Positions 10,030 to 20,267 are shown, counted from the first letter of the stretch. The stretch: 64,000 nucleotides of DNA from Rhodanobacter sp. B04 (GCF_002001125.1 NZ_MUNV01000011.1:186001-250000), one strand, 5' to 3'. Program-made: numbers and translations. The notes: a model not told the origin generated them from the letters alone.

Positions 10030-10539
10030 ATGACCATCAACGTCACCTTCACCACCAACCGTGGCCCGATCCACCTGCGTCTGCATGAGGACAAGGCACC
10101 GGTCACCGTGGCCAGTTTCGTCAACCTGGCCAAGCGCGGCTATTACGACGGTTTGTCGTTCCATCGCGTGATCGCCGACTTCATGATCCAGGGCGGTTGC
10201 CCCGAGGGCAGCGGTCGCGGCGGCCCGGGCTACAAGTTCGAGGACGAATTCAACGCGTCGCTGCGTCACGACAAGCCGGGCGTGCTGTCGATGGCCAACG
10301 CCGGTCCGCGCACCAACGGCAGCCAGTTCTTCATCACCCATGGCGCCACGCCGTGGCTGGACGGCAAGCACAGCGTGTTCGGCGAAGTCGTCGATGCCGC
10401 TGACATGGCCGTGGTCAACGCGATCCAGCAGGGCGACGTGATCGAGAAGGTCACCGTGGAGGGCGACGTCGATGCGCTGCTCGCCGCGCAGTCCGATCGC
10501 GTGAAGGATTGGAACGCGGTGCTCGACCAGCGCGGTTGA
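10030..10539 (+). CDS. ppiB: Cyclophilin-type peptidylprolyl isomerase
   Basis: This 169-residue cytoplasmic cis-trans prolyl isomerase lacks a signal peptide, so it is the PpiB rather than the PpiA type. Family motifs are [13 protein letters not shown] with the catalytic Arg, and GSQFFITHG in the substrate groove. AAGGAT ten bases before the ATG fixes the start. It is monocistronic and followed by a strong terminator at 10563. Confidence 0.95.
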   Translation: MTINVTFTTNRGPIHLRLHEDKAPVTVASFVNLAKRGYYDGLSFHRVIADFMIQGGCPEGSGRGGPGYKFEDEFNASLRHDKPGVLSMANAGPRTNGSQFFITHGATPWLDGKHSVFGEVVDAADMAVVNAIQQGDVIEKVTVEGDVDALLAAQSDRVKDWNAVLDQRG

Positions 10540-10562
10540 GGCTCCGTCAGCCGATTCGCAGG

Positions 10563-10594
10563 AAACCGCCGGCCCTCAGCCGGCGGTTTCTTTT
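10563..10594 (+). terminator. Rho-independent terminator after ppiB
   Basis: An 11-bp perfect stem pairs 10563-10573 with 10579-10589 around the loop CCTCA, followed by a T-rich tail (TTTCTTTTG). Confidence 0.9.
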
Positions 10595-10679
10595 GTGGGG
10601 CGATGTCATGACAAATGCCGATTTGCGCGCCTATGATCGGCTGGCTTCATGCCCATTCATTCAACGAAGGAGAACGACC

Positions 10680-11105
10680 ATGTCATTCCTCGATGGTTTG
10701 CTCGGAGGACAGGGGCAACAGGCCGGTGCGGGTTCGCTGATTGGCGTGGCTGGCCAACTGATCCAGCAGGCCGGCGGCGTGCAGGGGTTGACCAACATGC
10801 TGCAACAGCATGGGTTGGGCGATGCAGTGCAGTCGTGGGTCGGCAGCGGCGCGAATCAGGCGGTGTCGGGCGACCAGCTGGGCCAGGCATTGCAGAACGG
10901 CGGCCTCGGCGCGGTGGTGCAGGAAGCGGCCGGGAAGCTGGGCGTGGACCCGGGCCAGTTGCTCGGCCAGCTCTCGCAGGTGCTGCCGCATGCGGTCGAT
11001 CACCTGACGCCGGACGGCCAGGTGCCGGAAGCCGGGCAGGGGGGCGGTTTCAATCTGGGCATGCTCGAAGGTCTTGCCGGCAAGCTGCTCGGCAGCCAGG
11101 CCTGA
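10680..11105 (+). CDS. YidB family (DUF937) protein
   Basis: This 141-residue small soluble protein is rich in Gly, Gln and Leu. It starts MSFLDGLLGGQGQQAG and repeats short helical segments (LGQALQNGGLGAVVQEAAG), typical of the YidB/DUF937 family, whose function is unknown. The start is supported by AAGGAGA seven bases before the ATG. It is a single gene with its own terminator downstream. Confidence 0.87.
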   Translation: MSFLDGLLGGQGQQAGAGSLIGVAGQLIQQAGGVQGLTNMLQQHGLGDAVQSWVGSGANQAVSGDQLGQALQNGGLGAVVQEAAGKLGVDPGQLLGQLSQVLPHAVDHLTPDGQVPEAGQGGGFNLGMLEGLAGKLLGSQA

Positions 11106-11124
11106 GGTCGGACTCCTGAAAACG

Positions 11125-11154
11125 AATCGGCGGGGCATGGCCCCGCCGATTTTC
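11125..11154. terminator. Terminator between convergent yidB-like and glsB-like genes
   Basis: A 12-bp stem pairs 11125-11136 with 11140-11151 around a three-base ATG loop. A T-run follows on the plus strand and T-rich sequence on the minus strand, so it may serve both genes. Confidence 0.8.
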
Positions 11155-11203
11155 GTGCATGTTGCCGCGAGGCCGGCGGTGCTGTGCCGGTCGGCGGCGA
11201 CAG

Positions 11204-11461
11204 TTACATGTGGAATACGTAACGCAACACCAGCAGCAGGATGATGGCGCCGATGATGGACATCAGAAAGCCTGCAGGATGGAATTTGGCGCCGGGATCC
11301 GGCCGCTTGATCATGTTGCCGATCAAACCGCCTATCAGCGAACCCACGATACCGACACCAGCTGTCATCCAGAAGCCCATGTGATCCGCACCGGGAAGAA
11401 TTGCCCGGGCGATCAGGCCCACGAAGAAACCGACGATGATGGACCAAATCAGGTGGAACAT
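11204..11461 (-). CDS. GlsB/YeaQ/YmgE-type small membrane protein
   Basis: This 85-residue inner-membrane protein has three hydrophobic segments. The Gly-rich core (TAGVGIVGSLIGGLIGNMI) is typical of the transglycosylase-associated / GlsB-YeaQ family, which is linked to envelope stress. AAGGAGG ten bases upstream of the ATG is an excellent ribosome site. It converges with the YidB-like gene across a shared terminator. Confidence 0.9.
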   Translation of the reverse strand: MFHLIWSIIVGFFVGLIARAILPGADHMGFWMTAGVGIVGSLIGGLIGNMIKRPDPGAKFHPAGFLMSIIGAIILLLVLRYVFHM

Positions 11462-11626
11462 GGGTACCTACCTCCTTGGGTTGTTTTTTGGAATGAATCA
11501 CTGCCACCGGTGATCGGCTACACGTAACGAGGCGGCGCCCGCATCATGCAACGGCTGCGTCGGGAAGCACCATAGGCATTTGATCGCGCAAGCTTTTACG
11601 ACCCTGCCGAATGCCGCATCGCCGCA

Positions 11627-11635
11627 TGCTAAAAT
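11627..11635 (+). promoter_or_regulatory. Extended -10 promoter element of the aminotransferase
   Basis: TGCTAAAAT is an extended -10 (TGn plus TAAAAT) 42 nt before the ATG at 11678. No clear -35 is seen. Confidence 0.5.
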
Positions 11636-11677
11636 TCACGGGTTTGCTGACCTCATCCCCCTGACGTCGAGGAACCC

Positions 11678-12877
11678 ATGCCCCAGCTTGCCCAGCGTGT
11701 CGGCCGCGCCAAACCCAGCGCGATCATGGTGATTGCCGAGAAGGCGAAGCAGCTCAAGGCTGCCGGCCGCGACATCATCAGCTTCTCGATCGGCGTGCCG
11801 AACTTCCTGCCCGGCGAGCATGTGTACGCCGCGGCGCGCGAGGCGCTGTCGCACGACTCCGGCCAGTACGGCAGCAACCGCGGTGCGGAGCCGCTGCTGG
11901 ATGCGTTCCTGCAGCACATCGAGGCGTTGGGCTTCAGCGGTTACGGCCGCATGAACCTCTCGATCGGCATCGGCGCCAAGCAAGTGCTGTACAACCTGGC
12001 CGAGGCGTTGCTCAACGAAGGCGACGAGATCTGTTTCGCGGCGCCGTACTGGACCACTTATCACGACATCGCCGATATCGTCGGCGCGAAGGTCAACGTG
12101 CTGCATTGCGGCGCGGCGCAGAACTACAAGCTGACGCCGGCCCAGCTCGACGCGGCGCTGGCGCGCAAGCCGAAAGTGTTCCTGTTCAACAATCCGTCCA
12201 ATCCCACCGGCATGGTCTACACGCACGACGAGATCGCTGCGCTGGCCGAGGTGCTGGTGAAGCATCCGGATACCTGGATCGTCACCGACGACATCTACAA
12301 CTCGATGGTGTTCGACGGCATCGGCTATCACAACTTCGTGTTCGCTCGGCCCGAGCTTCGCGAGCGGCTGGTCTTCGTCGATTCGGTCTCCAAGACCTAC
12401 GGCATGCCCGGCTGGCGCGTCGGCCTGATCGCGGGTCCGGAGTCGGTGGCCAAGGCGGTCACCACGCTCAATTCCAATCACATCACCAGCATTCCGGAAG
12501 TGATCACGGCGGCGGCGGTGGCTGCGTTCTCCGGTCCGCAGGACATCCCGCAGGCGAAGTGCGCCGAATTCGCCGGCAAGCGCGACATCGTGGTCGCCGC
12601 GCTCAGCGCGATACCGGGCGTGGTCTGCCCGCGACCGCAGGGCGCGTTCTACGCGTTCCCGGATATCTCCGTCGCGTTCGGCAAGAGCCACAACGGCGTG
12701 AAGATCGACAGCGATGTGGAGTTCTGCGCCGCGTTGCTTGAAGCGAAGGGCGTAGCCTGCGTGCCGGGCTCGGCGTTCGGCGAGCCGCGCGCCATGCGCA
12801 TTTCCTATACCTGTCCCACGGCACAGTTGGCGCCAGGCCTAGCGCGTATCGCCGAGTTCTTCGCCGAACTGAGCTGA
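11678..12877 (+). CDS. Class I PLP-dependent aminotransferase (aspartate aminotransferase-like)
   Basis: This is a 399-residue fold-type I PLP enzyme. Visible signatures are [18 protein letters not shown] (cofactor-binding Asp and Tyr) and the Schiff-base lysine in [14 protein letters not shown]. The overall form fits the AspC/AatA Ib group, which transfers the amino group of aspartate to 2-oxoglutarate. Exact substrate specificity cannot be read from sequence. GAGGAACCC precedes the ATG. Adjacent mdh uses the oxaloacetate product, but a terminator at 12889 separates the two genes. Confidence 0.88.
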   Translation: MPQLAQRVGRAKPSAIMVIAEKAKQLKAAGRDIISFSIGVPNFLPGEHVYAAAREALSHDSGQYGSNRGAEPLLDAFLQHIEALGFSGYGRMNLSIGIGAKQVLYNLAEALLNEGDEICFAAPYWTTYHDIADIVGAKVNVLHCGAAQNYKLTPAQLDAALARKPKVFLFNNPSNPTGMVYTHDEIAALAEVLVKHPDTWIVTDDIYNSMVFDGIGYHNFVFARPELRERLVFVDSVSKTYGMPGWRVGLIAGPESVAKAVTTLNSNHITSIPEVITAAAVAAFSGPQDIPQAKCAEFAGKRDIVVAALSAIPGVVCPRPQGAFYAFPDISVAFGKSHNGVKIDSDVEFCAALLEAKGVACVPGSAFGEPRAMRISYTCPTAQLAPGLARIAEFFAELS

Positions 12878-12888
12878 GTGATTGTTCC

Positions 12889-12916
12889 GGCCCGCATCGC
12901 AGGATGCGGGCCTTTC
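12889..12916 (+). terminator. Terminator after the aminotransferase
   Basis: A 10-bp perfect stem pairs 12889-12898 with 12903-12912 around the loop GCAG, followed by a short T-run. Confidence 0.8.
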
Positions 12917-12945
12917 AAGTTTTGCACCCCCAAGGAGTTGCCATA

Positions 12946-13932
12946 ATGAAAGCCCCCGTTCGAGTTGCCGTTACCGGCGCCGCCGGCCAGATCGGTTATG
13001 CCTTGCTGTTCCGCATCGCCGCTGGCGACATGCTGGGCAAGGACCAGCCGGTGATCCTGCATCTGCTGGAAATCACCCCGGCGCTGCCCGCGCTGCAGGG
13101 CGTGGTGATGGAACTCAATGACTGCGCATTCCCGACCTTGGCCGGCATCGTCGCCACCGACGACCTCAATGTCGCGTTCAAGGACGTCGACTATGCGCTG
13201 CTGGTCGGCGCGCGCCCGCGCGGCCCGGGCATGGAGCGCAAGGATCTGCTGGAAGCCAACGGCGCCATCTTCGGCCCGCAGGGCAAGGCGCTGAACGACC
13301 ACGCCAAGCGTGACGTGCGCGTGCTGGTGGTCGGTAACCCGGCCAACACGAACTCGCTGATCGCCCAGCAGAATGCACCGGACCTGGATCCGAAGTGCTT
13401 CACCGCGATGGTCCGCCTCGACCACAACCGCGCGCTGAGCCAGCTCGCCGAAAAGACCGGCAAGCATAACACCGACATCAAGAAGATGACGATCTGGGGC
13501 AACCACAGCTCCACCCAGTACCCGGACCTGCACCACGCCACGGTGGACGGCAAGGCGGCGCTGTCGCTGGTCGACCAGGCCTGGTACGAGAGCGATTTCA
13601 TCCCCACCGTGCAGCAGCGCGGCGCGGCGATCATCAAGGCGCGCGGCGCTTCCTCGGCGGCTTCCGCTGCCTCGGCCGCGGTCGACCACATGCGCTCGTG
13701 GGCGCTGGGTACGGCCGAGGGCGACTGGGTCTCGATGGGCATCCCGTCCGATGGTTCCTACGGCATCGCGCCGGGTGTGATCTACGGCTACCCGGTGACG
13801 GTGAAGAACGGCAAGTACGAGATCGTGCAGGGCCTGGCGATCAACGACTTCTCGCGCGCCCGCATGGACGCTACCGACAAGGAACTGCGCGAAGAGCGCG
13901 CCGGCGTCGAGCATCTGTTCGCGAAGAAGTAA
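12946..13932 (+). CDS. mdh: Malate dehydrogenase
   Basis: This 328-residue NAD-dependent TCA-cycle enzyme interconverts malate and oxaloacetate. It has the nucleotide-binding motif [17 protein letters not shown] at the N-terminus, VVGNPANTN, the substrate-binding [14 protein letters not shown] loop, MVRLDHNRA and the catalytic His in [11 protein letters not shown]. Length and motifs match the MDH type 2 group common in beta- and gammaproteobacteria. CAAGGAG precedes the ATG. Confidence 0.96.
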   Translation: MKAPVRVAVTGAAGQIGYALLFRIAAGDMLGKDQPVILHLLEITPALPALQGVVMELNDCAFPTLAGIVATDDLNVAFKDVDYALLVGARPRGPGMERKDLLEANGAIFGPQGKALNDHAKRDVRVLVVGNPANTNSLIAQQNAPDLDPKCFTAMVRLDHNRALSQLAEKTGKHNTDIKKMTIWGNHSSTQYPDLHHATVDGKAALSLVDQAWYESDFIPTVQQRGAAIIKARGASSAASAASAAVDHMRSWALGTAEGDWVSMGIPSDGSYGIAPGVIYGYPVTVKNGKYEIVQGLAINDFSRARMDATDKELREERAGVEHLFAKK

Positions 13933-13954
13933 GCGTCACCATTTCATCGTGGAT

Positions 13955-13990
13955 CGAAGAGGGCGGCTACTGTGCCGCCTTCTTCGTTTG
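13955..13990. terminator. Bidirectional terminator between mdh and ahpF
   Basis: A 13-bp stem (one G-T pair) joins 13955-13967 and 13974-13986 around a six-base loop in the gap between these convergent genes. Confidence 0.75.
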
Positions 13991-14022
13991 ACGATCCATC
14001 CGGCTCATTCCGATCAAGCCGA

Positions 14023-15615
14023 TCAAGCGGCGATCGCTTCCTTTTCGGCGTTCGTTGCCATTGGGCTGCGAATCAGATGGTCGAACGCGCTCAGTGCAGC
14101 AGTGGAACCGGCACCCATTGCGATGACGATCTGCTTGTAGGGCACCGTGGTGGCGTCGCCAGCGGCGAATACGCCCGGCAACGAAGTCTGGCCGCGTTCG
14201 TCGATGACGATTTCGCCGCGTGGAGACAGCTCCAGCGTACCTTTCAGCCACTCGGTGTTGGGCAGCAGGCCGATCTGCACGAAGATGCCTTCCAGCTCTA
14301 TCGTGTGCATGTCACCGTTGACGCGATCCTTGTAGACCAGCCCGCTGACCTTCTGGCCATCGCCCAGCACTTCGGTGCTTTGCGCGCTGACGAGGATGTC
14401 GACGTTCGGCAGGCTGCGCAGCTTGCGCTGCAGGACTTCGTCCGCACGCAGCTTGCTGTCGAACTCGACCATGGTGACATGACTGGTGATACCAGCGAGG
14501 TCGATCGCCGCCTCGACGCCGGAGTTGCCGCCGCCGATCACCGCCACGCGCTTGCCCTTGAACAGCGGGCCGTCGCAATGCGGGCAGTAGGCCACCCCCT
14601 TGTTGCGGTACTCGTCTTCGCCGGGCACGTTCATCTGCCGCCAGCGGGCGCCGGTGGACAGGATCACCGTCTTCGATTTCAGCGTGGCGCCGTTGGCCAG
14701 GCGCACTTCGATCAGGCCACCGGTTTCCGTCGCCGGCAGCAGTTTTTCCGCACGCTGCAGGTTCATGACGTCGACGTCGTAATCCTTGACGTGCTGTTCC
14801 AGCGCGGTGGCCAGCTTCGGGCCTTCGGTATGCGAGACGGAAACGAAGTTCTCGATCGCCATGGTGTCCAGCACCTGGCCGCCGAAACGTTCGGCCGCCA
14901 CGCCGGTGCGGATGCCCTTGCGTGCGGCATAGATCGCTGCCGCCGAGCCGGCCGGGCCGCCGCCGACCACGAGTACATCGAACGCGTCCTTGGTCTTGAG
15001 TTTTTCGGCTTCGCGCTTTGCGGCGCCTGTGTCGAGCCTGGCTAGGATCTGTTCCAGGCTCATGCGGCCCTGGTCGAACACTTCGCCGTTGAGATAGACG
15101 GTCGGCACTGACATCACCTGGCGTGCATCGACCTCGTCCTGGTACAGCGCGCCGTCGATGGCGACGTGCTGGATCTTCGGATTCAGCACGCTCATCAGGT
15201 TCAGCGCCTGCACCACGTCGGGGCAGTTCTGGCAGGACAGCGAAAAATAGGTTTCGAAACGATAGTCGCCATCGAGGTTCTGCACCTGCTCGATCACGTC
15301 CGTAGCAGTCTTGGACGGATGTCCGCCGACCTGCAGCAGGGCGAGCACGAGCGAGGTGAATTCGTGGCCCATCGGGATGCCGGCGAAACGCACGCCGATA
15401 TCACTGCCGACGCGGTTGATCGCGAACGACGGCTTGCGCTCGTTGTCATCGCGGCGCACCAGGTTGATCCGGTCAGACAGCGCGGCGATCTCCCCGAGCA
15501 GCTCGTTCAGCTCAAGCGACTTGGCACTGTCGTCCAGCGACGCAACGATCTCGATCGGCTGCGTGACCTTTTCCAGATAGGCCTTCAACTGGGCTGTGAG
15601 ATTGGCATCCAACAT
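14023..15615 (-). CDS. ahpF: Alkyl hydroperoxide reductase subunit F
   Basis: This 530-residue FAD/NADH disulfide reductase regenerates AhpC. The N-terminal tandem thioredoxin-like domain carries the CxxC of [10 protein letters not shown]. The FAD domain begins [15 protein letters not shown], the redox pair is in [10 protein letters not shown], and the NAD-binding motif is [14 protein letters not shown]. The start at 15615 ([11 protein letters not shown]) is the usual AhpF N-terminus with GGAGAG upstream. It lies downstream of ahpC on the same strand, with an intercistronic hairpin between them. Confidence 0.95.
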   Translation of the reverse strand: MLDANLTAQLKAYLEKVTQPIEIVASLDDSAKSLELNELLGEIAALSDRINLVRRDDNERKPSFAINRVGSDIGVRFAGIPMGHEFTSLVLALLQVGGHPSKTATDVIEQVQNLDGDYRFETYFSLSCQNCPDVVQALNLMSVLNPKIQHVAIDGALYQDEVDARQVMSVPTVYLNGEVFDQGRMSLEQILARLDTGAAKREAEKLKTKDAFDVLVVGGGPAGSAAAIYAARKGIRTGVAAERFGGQVLDTMAIENFVSVSHTEGPKLATALEQHVKDYDVDVMNLQRAEKLLPATETGGLIEVRLANGATLKSKTVILSTGARWRQMNVPGEDEYRNKGVAYCPHCDGPLFKGKRVAVIGGGNSGVEAAIDLAGITSHVTMVEFDSKLRADEVLQRKLRSLPNVDILVSAQSTEVLGDGQKVSGLVYKDRVNGDMHTIELEGIFVQIGLLPNTEWLKGTLELSPRGEIVIDERGQTSLPGVFAAGDATTVPYKQIVIAMGAGSTAALSAFDHLIRSPMATNAEKEAIAA

Positions 15616-15708
15616 GGGCGAGCTCTCCGTCAATGGGTTTCTTCAGGGTGTACGTGACGAGCACCCGGGCGGACCCGGGCGTCGTCATTGCACTGTGTTC
15701 CGGTAATC

Positions 15709-15733
15709 CGGACCCGGAAGAACTCCGGGTCCG
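15709..15733 (-). other. Intercistronic hairpin between ahpC and ahpF
   Basis: A 10-bp perfect inverted repeat pairs 15709-15718 with 15724-15733 around a five-base loop, in the 141-nt gap after ahpC. It lacks a T-run on the minus strand, so it looks more like an RNA-stabilising or attenuating element than a full terminator. Confidence 0.6.
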
Positions 15734-15756
15734 TGGCGCATGGCGCGCGGTGTCGC

Positions 15757-16320
15757 TTAGATCTTGCCGACCAGGTCGAGCGACGGCGCGAGGGTCTTCT
15801 CGCCTTCCTTCCACTTGGCCGGGCAGACTTCGCCCGGATGAGCGGCGACGTACTGGGCAGCCTTGACCTTGCGCAGCAGCTCCTTGGCGTCACGGCCGAT
15901 GCCGCCGGCAGTGATCTCGACGATCTGGATCTTGCCCGCTGGATCGATCACGAAGGTGCCGCGATCGGCCAGGCCCGCTTCCTCGATCATCACGCCGAAG
16001 TTGCGGCTGATCGTGCCGGTCGGATCGCCGACCATCGTGTAGTTGATCTTCTTCACCGCATCGGAGGTGTCGTGCCAGGCCTTGTGCGCGAAATGGGTGT
16101 CGGTGGAGACCGAGTAGATCTCGACGCCCAGCTTCTGGAACTCGGCGTAGTTGTCAGCCAGGTCTTCCAGCTCGGTCGGGCAGACGAAGGTGAAGTCTGC
16201 CGGGTAGAAAAACACGACGGACCACTTGCCCTTCAGGTCGGCATCGGAAACTTCAATGAACTGGCCGCTCTTGAGCGCCTGCGCCTTGAACGGTTTGATT
16301 TCGGTGTTGATCAGCGACAT
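15757..16320 (-). CDS. ahpC: Alkyl hydroperoxide reductase subunit C (2-Cys peroxiredoxin)
   Basis: This 187-residue peroxiredoxin reduces hydrogen peroxide, organic peroxides and peroxynitrite. The peroxidatic Cys47 lies in FTFVCPTEL and the resolving Cys166 in GEVCPAKW. Length and both cysteines match AhpC of enteric bacteria. It is divergent from prpB and lies downstream of an OxyR-like site; AhpF, its reductase, follows. Confidence 0.97.
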   Translation of the reverse strand: MSLINTEIKPFKAQALKSGQFIEVSDADLKGKWSVVFFYPADFTFVCPTELEDLADNYAEFQKLGVEIYSVSTDTHFAHKAWHDTSDAVKKINYTMVGDPTGTISRNFGVMIEEAGLADRGTFVIDPAGKIQIVEITAGGIGRDAKELLRKVKAAQYVAAHPGEVCPAKWKEGEKTLAPSLDLVGKI

Positions 16321-16385
16321 CGTGGGTTTTCCCGTGGTGGTTGAAAGTGAAGCGTGAGGATAGGGGGCTCAGGACGATTAATCTA

Positions 16386-16422
16386 ATTGATTATAAGCAT
16401 TGCTTCGATTGTTTTTGGCTAT
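16386..16422 (-). promoter_or_regulatory. Candidate OxyR-binding site upstream of ahpC
   Basis: On the plus strand four tetranucleotides ATTG, GCAT, ATTG and CTAT are separated by exactly seven bases each. The OxyR consensus ATAG-N7-CTAT-N7-ATAG-N7-CTAT is matched at 12 of 16 positions with perfect spacing. The site lies 66-102 bp before the ahpC start, in an AT-rich patch. Confidence 0.6.
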
Positions 16423-16550
16423 CGTCGTGGGCCGGGTCGGTGGCATCGGGCCGGTTGTTCGTGCCCCGCGTGGCGTGCATGTGCAAACCGTCGTCAGGAT
16501 GATCGACTCATGGCGGCACACCGCGCGTGGGGCGGCGCGTCGCAGTGCGC

Positions 16551-16556
16551 TAAAAT
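16551..16556 (+). promoter_or_regulatory. -10 element of prpB
   Basis: TAAAAT lies 22 nt before the prpB ATG, with GGAGG in between. No convincing -35 is visible, which would suit an activator-dependent promoter. Confidence 0.45.
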
Positions 16557-16577
16557 GCCCGTTTTGACGGAGGCGAT

Positions 16578-17468
16578 ATGACACAGTCCGCATCCCCCGG
16601 CGCGCGCTTTCGTGCCGCCGTTGCCGAGGAACAGCCGCTGCAGGTCGTTGGCGCCATCACGGCTTACGCCGCACGGATGGCGCAGCGTACCGGCTTCAAG
16701 GCGATCTACCTGTCTGGCGGTGGCGTGGCCGCGAATTCGCTGGGCATGCCCGACCTGGGCATCAGCACGATGGAAGACGTGCTCACCGACATCCGCCGCA
16801 TCACCGACGTCTGCGACCTGCCGCTGCTGGTCGACGTGGATACCGGCTGGGGCGGTGCGTTCAACATCGCGCGCACCGTGCGTTCGCTGATCAAGGCGGG
16901 TGCCGGCGCCTTGCATATCGAGGACCAGGTCGCGGCGAAGCGTTGTGGCCATCGTCCAGGCAAGGCGATCGTGTCGAAGGACGAGATGGTCGACCGGGTA
17001 AAGGCGGCGGTGGACGCGCGCAGCGACGGGCAGTTCGTGATCATGGCGCGTACCGATTCCATCGCGGTGGAGGGTCTGGAGTCGGCGATCGAGCGTGCGC
17101 AGGCCTGCGTCGAAGCCGGTGCCGACATGATCTTCCCCGAGGCGATCTACACCCTGGAGCAGTACCGCCAGTTCAAGGCGGCAGTGAAGGTGCCGATCCT
17201 CGCCAACATCACCGAATTCGGCCAGACCCCGTTGTTCACCCGCGAGGAGCTGGCCAGTGCGAACGTCGACATCATCCTGTACTGCTGCGGCGCGTACCGG
17301 GCGATGAACAAGGCGGCGCTGAACTTCTACGAGACAGTGCGCCGTGACGGCACGCAGAAGGCCGCCGTGCCGACCATGCAGACGCGCGAAGAGCTTTACG
17401 ACTACCTCGGTTACCACGGCTACGAGAAAAAGCTCGACGAGCTGTTCGCCGGTGGCAAGGAAAGCTGA
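16578..17468 (+). CDS. prpB: 2-Methylisocitrate lyase
   Basis: This 296-residue enzyme of the isocitrate lyase superfamily splits 2-methylisocitrate into pyruvate and succinate, the last step of the methylcitrate cycle for propionyl-CoA. Visible motifs are [11 protein letters not shown] (Mg-binding Asp), [12 protein letters not shown] (catalytic KRCGH) and the conserved [15 protein letters not shown] precedes the ATG. prpC follows 129 nt downstream. Confidence 0.95.
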   Translation: MTQSASPGARFRAAVAEEQPLQVVGAITAYAARMAQRTGFKAIYLSGGGVAANSLGMPDLGISTMEDVLTDIRRITDVCDLPLLVDVDTGWGGAFNIARTVRSLIKAGAGALHIEDQVAAKRCGHRPGKAIVSKDEMVDRVKAAVDARSDGQFVIMARTDSIAVEGLESAIERAQACVEAGADMIFPEAIYTLEQYRQFKAAVKVPILANITEFGQTPLFTREELASANVDIILYCCGAYRAMNKAALNFYETVRRDGTQKAAVPTMQTREELYDYLGYHGYEKKLDELFAGGKES

Positions 17469-17597
17469 GTGCGGCGGTTGCCGAGGGTGTTGCCGTATTC
17501 CATGGCTGCCTTTCGTCCGATCGGCAGCCTCTGATTTCGAACTGGCGGCCATGTGCGATGCGCATGTGCCGTCTCGCTGGGTTGATGGAGAAATCGC

Positions 17598-18743
17598 ATG
17601 ACTGAACAAGTTCTTCCCAAGGCCAAGAAATCCGTCGCGCTGTCAGGCGTGGCGGCAGGCAATACCGCGCTGTGCACGGTCGGCCGTAGCGGCAATGATC
17701 TGCATTACCGCGGCTACGACATCCACGACCTGGCCGCCAAGGGCTGCTTCGAGGAAGTGGCCTACCTGCTGGTGCACGGCGTGCTGCCGAACTGGACCGA
17801 GCTGAACAACTACCGCGCGCGCCTGAAGCGCCTGCGTGGCCTGCCGGCGCCGGTGAAGAGCGCGCTGGAGCTGCTGCCTGCCGCGACGCATCCGATGGAC
17901 GTGCTGCGCACCGGCTGCTCCGTGCTCGGCACCGTGCTGCCGGAGAAGGACGACCACAACGTCACCGGCGCGCGCGAGATCGCCGACCGCCTGATGGCCA
18001 GCTTCGGCTCGATGCTGCTGTACTGGTATCACTTCAGCCACAACGGCAAGCGCATCGAGACGCAGACCGACGACGAATCGATCGCGGCGCACTTCCTGCA
18101 TCTCCTGCACGGCAAGAAACCGAGCGAGCTGCACGCGCATGCGCTGGACAAGTCGCTGGTGCTGTACGCGGAGCACGAGTTCAACGCCTCGACCTTCACT
18201 GCACGCGTCATCGCCGGCACCGGCTCGGACATGTACTCGGCGCTCACCGGCGCGATCGGTGCGCTGCGCGGCCCGAAGCATGGCGGCGCCAACGAGGTGG
18301 CGATGGAGATCATCGCGCGCTACCGCAATGCCGCCGATGCGGAGGCGGATATCCGCGCCCGCGTCGAGCGCAAGGAAATCATCATCGGTTTCGGCCATCC
18401 GGTGTACACCGTGTCCGATCCGCGCAACGAGATCATCAAGGAAGTCTCGCGCAAGCTGTGCACCGAGGGCGGCAACCCGACCTTGTTCGATGTTTCCGAG
18501 CGCATCGAGAAATTGATGTGGGACCAGAAGAAAATGTTCCCGAACCTCGACTGGTTCTCGGCCAGTGCGTATCACATGATGGGCGTGCCGACCGCGATGT
18601 TCACGCCGCTGTTCGTGATCGCGCGCACCTCCGGCTGGAGCGCGCACGTGATCGAGCAGCGCGAGGACGGCAAGATCATCCGTCCGAGCGCGAACTACAC
18701 CGGTCCGGAGGATCTGGCCTACGCGCCGATCGACAAGCGCTGA
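17598..18743 (+). CDS. prpC: 2-Methylcitrate synthase
   Basis: This 381-residue citrate synthase-type enzyme condenses propionyl-CoA with oxaloacetate. Motifs include [14 protein letters not shown] (catalytic His), [13 protein letters not shown] and [12 protein letters not shown] (catalytic Asp). The short form and the partner prpB indicate PrpC rather than the longer TCA citrate synthase. The third gene, prpD, is displaced to 20493 behind two opposite-strand genes. Confidence 0.93.
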   Translation: MTEQVLPKAKKSVALSGVAAGNTALCTVGRSGNDLHYRGYDIHDLAAKGCFEEVAYLLVHGVLPNWTELNNYRARLKRLRGLPAPVKSALELLPAATHPMDVLRTGCSVLGTVLPEKDDHNVTGAREIADRLMASFGSMLLYWYHFSHNGKRIETQTDDESIAAHFLHLLHGKKPSELHAHALDKSLVLYAEHEFNASTFTARVIAGTGSDMYSALTGAIGALRGPKHGGANEVAMEIIARYRNAADAEADIRARVERKEIIIGFGHPVYTVSDPRNEIIKEVSRKLCTEGGNPTLFDVSERIEKLMWDQKKMFPNLDWFSASAYHMMGVPTAMFTPLFVIARTSGWSAHVIEQREDGKIIRPSANYTGPEDLAYAPIDKR

Positions 18744-18761
18744 ACCATCAGTTTCGCTGTG

Positions 18762-18801
18762 AACCGAAAGAGGTGGCCTTCGGCTCCCTCTTTCGGTTTT
18801 G
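18762..18801. terminator. Terminator between prpC and the GST gene
   Basis: A 12-bp perfect stem pairs 18762-18773 with 18787-18798, enclosing a small inner stem with a TTCG loop. TTTT follows on the plus strand and the mirrored T-run on the minus strand, so it likely serves both convergent genes. Confidence 0.8.
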
Positions 18802-18827
18802 CGATGGGCCTGTGTCGTTCAGTGCGC

Positions 18828-19439
18828 TCAGATGCCTTCGGCATGCATGGCGGCCTTGACTCCGGGATCGGCATGCATGCGATGGACAAAGCGTTCGAGG
18901 TGGTCGAGTCCGTTCAGATCGACGGCCTTGGCTCTGGCCCAGCGCTGCACCACGAACAGGTAAGGATCGGCGATCGAGCGCGTGCCGGCGAGCCAGTCCC
19001 GGTTTGCCAGCTGCGTGTCCAGGCGTTCAAAGTAGCTGTGCAGCTTGGCTCGCGCGGTCGTCTGCAATGCGGCATGCTGCGCCGGATCGGCAATGAAGCG
19101 CTCGGGCCGGAACAACGGCTTGAACGCGGGATGCACGTCGGAGTTTAGGAAGCCCAGCCAGCGGTTGATCTCGGCGCGACGGCGAGGAGTGCCGTCGCCG
19201 CCCAGCCCGGACTTCGCGAAGCAGTCGGCAAGGTAGTTGAGGATCGCGACGTTTTCGGTCAGTACCCAGCCGTCGTCATCGACCAGCGCGGGTACCACGC
19301 CATCGGGATTGATCTTCAGGTATTCCGGGGAGCGCAGCGCGGCGCGCGGGACTTCCTCGATCTGGTAAGGCTGTCCGATCCACTCCAGCACGATATGGGC
19401 AGCCAACGAACAGACGCCGGGCATGTAGTAAAGCTTCAT
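18828..19439 (-). CDS. Glutathione S-transferase, beta-class-like
   Basis: This 203-residue cytosolic protein has an N-terminal thioredoxin-like half (MKLYYMPGVCSLAAH, with the Cys10 typical of bacterial beta-class GST) and the cis-Pro glutathione-site segment (VVPALVDDDGWVLTENVAIL). An all-helical C-terminal half follows. The start at 19439 is the standard GST N-terminus; longer in-frame extensions add nothing recognisable. It lies between prpC and the TerC-like gene on the opposite strand to the prp genes. The substrate is unknown. Confidence 0.88.
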   Translation of the reverse strand: MKLYYMPGVCSLAAHIVLEWIGQPYQIEEVPRAALRSPEYLKINPDGVVPALVDDDGWVLTENVAILNYLADCFAKSGLGGDGTPRRRAEINRWLGFLNSDVHPAFKPLFRPERFIADPAQHAALQTTARAKLHSYFERLDTQLANRDWLAGTRSIADPYLFVVQRWARAKAVDLNGLDHLERFVHRMHADPGVKAAMHAEGI

Positions 19440-19494
19440 GGGTGATTCCGCGCAGGGGAGGGCATGGCAGTGTGGCGTGTCGACACGTGACCAC

Positions 19495-20205
19495 TCAAGC
19501 AGAACCATCGCGTGAGGCATGCAGCGCCGATCTGGCCCGGCTGGCGCGTAGTGCGACCCACCAGCCGCCGCCGCAGATGCCGATCACCAGCGCACCGTCC
19601 ACGACGTATTTCAGCCAGCCATGGCCATCGAACCAGCCAGCCACCCAGCGGTCATGCGTGATCATCCGGCTGGCGGTAAAGGCGATGGCGCCAGCCCCGA
19701 CGTACATGATGACCGGAAAGCGGCCGATCAGTTTCAGAATCAGCGTGGAACCCCAGACCACCAGCGGCACGCTGATCAGCAGGCCTAGGATGACCAGCCC
19801 AAGATGCCCGCTCGACGCGCCGGCGATGGCCAGCACATTGTCCAACCCCATCAGGGCATCGGCGACGATGATCGTGCGCAGTGCACTCCAGAACGTGGCG
19901 GCGGCACTGATCGCGGGATCGTGGCTGTCGTCATGACGCAGCAGTTTCCACGCGATCGGCAGCAGCAACAGGCCACCGGCCAGCATGAGCCCGGGCAGCC
20001 TGAGCAGGTAGACCACCACCGCGGTCAACGCAAAACGGACAGAGACGGCACCGAACGTGCCCCAGAACACCGCCTTTTTCTGCATTGCCTTGGGCAGGCG
20101 GCTGGCCGCCATGGCGATGACGATGGCGTTGTCGCCGGCCAGCACCAGGTCGAGCAGGATGATGGTCAGCAGGTCGGAGACGAAATCGGCGTCGAGGAGG
20201 TTCAT
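19495..20205 (-). CDS. TerC/YjbE-family membrane protein, probable Mn2+ exporter
   Basis: This 236-residue multi-pass inner-membrane protein has the two acidic signatures of the TerC family, DLVLAGDNAIVIAMAA near the N-terminus and ADALMGLDNVLAIAG in the middle. The family includes Alx/YkoY-type manganese exporters. The upstream leader carries a yybP-ykoY manganese riboswitch, which strongly supports Mn export. The start at 20205 (MNLLDADF) was chosen over an ATG four codons earlier. Both have weak ribosome sites, as expected if translation is riboswitch-controlled. Confidence 0.88.
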   Translation of the reverse strand: MNLLDADFVSDLLTIILLDLVLAGDNAIVIAMAASRLPKAMQKKAVFWGTFGAVSVRFALTAVVVYLLRLPGLMLAGGLLLLPIAWKLLRHDDSHDPAISAAATFWSALRTIIVADALMGLDNVLAIAGASSGHLGLVILGLLISVPLVVWGSTLILKLIGRFPVIMYVGAGAIAFTASRMITHDRWVAGWFDGHGWLKYVVDGALVIGICGGGWWVALRASRARSALHASRDGSA

Positions 20206-20238
20206 GCGTAAGTCCATGCGCGTCAGACAATGCGGTGT

Positions 20239-20267
20239 GCACGGGCGCGCGTAGCCCGTGTCCACCG
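20239..20267 (-). promoter_or_regulatory. Expression-platform hairpin of the Mn riboswitch
   Basis: Just after the aptamer on the minus strand, TGCGGTG, a CACGGGC/GCCCGTG stem and CACCGCA can form a two-part hairpin (arms extend from about 20231 to 20267). Its 5' edge abuts and slightly overlaps the aptamer P1 3' strand. The start codons lie just downstream and no T-run follows, so translational control is more likely than termination. Confidence 0.5.
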
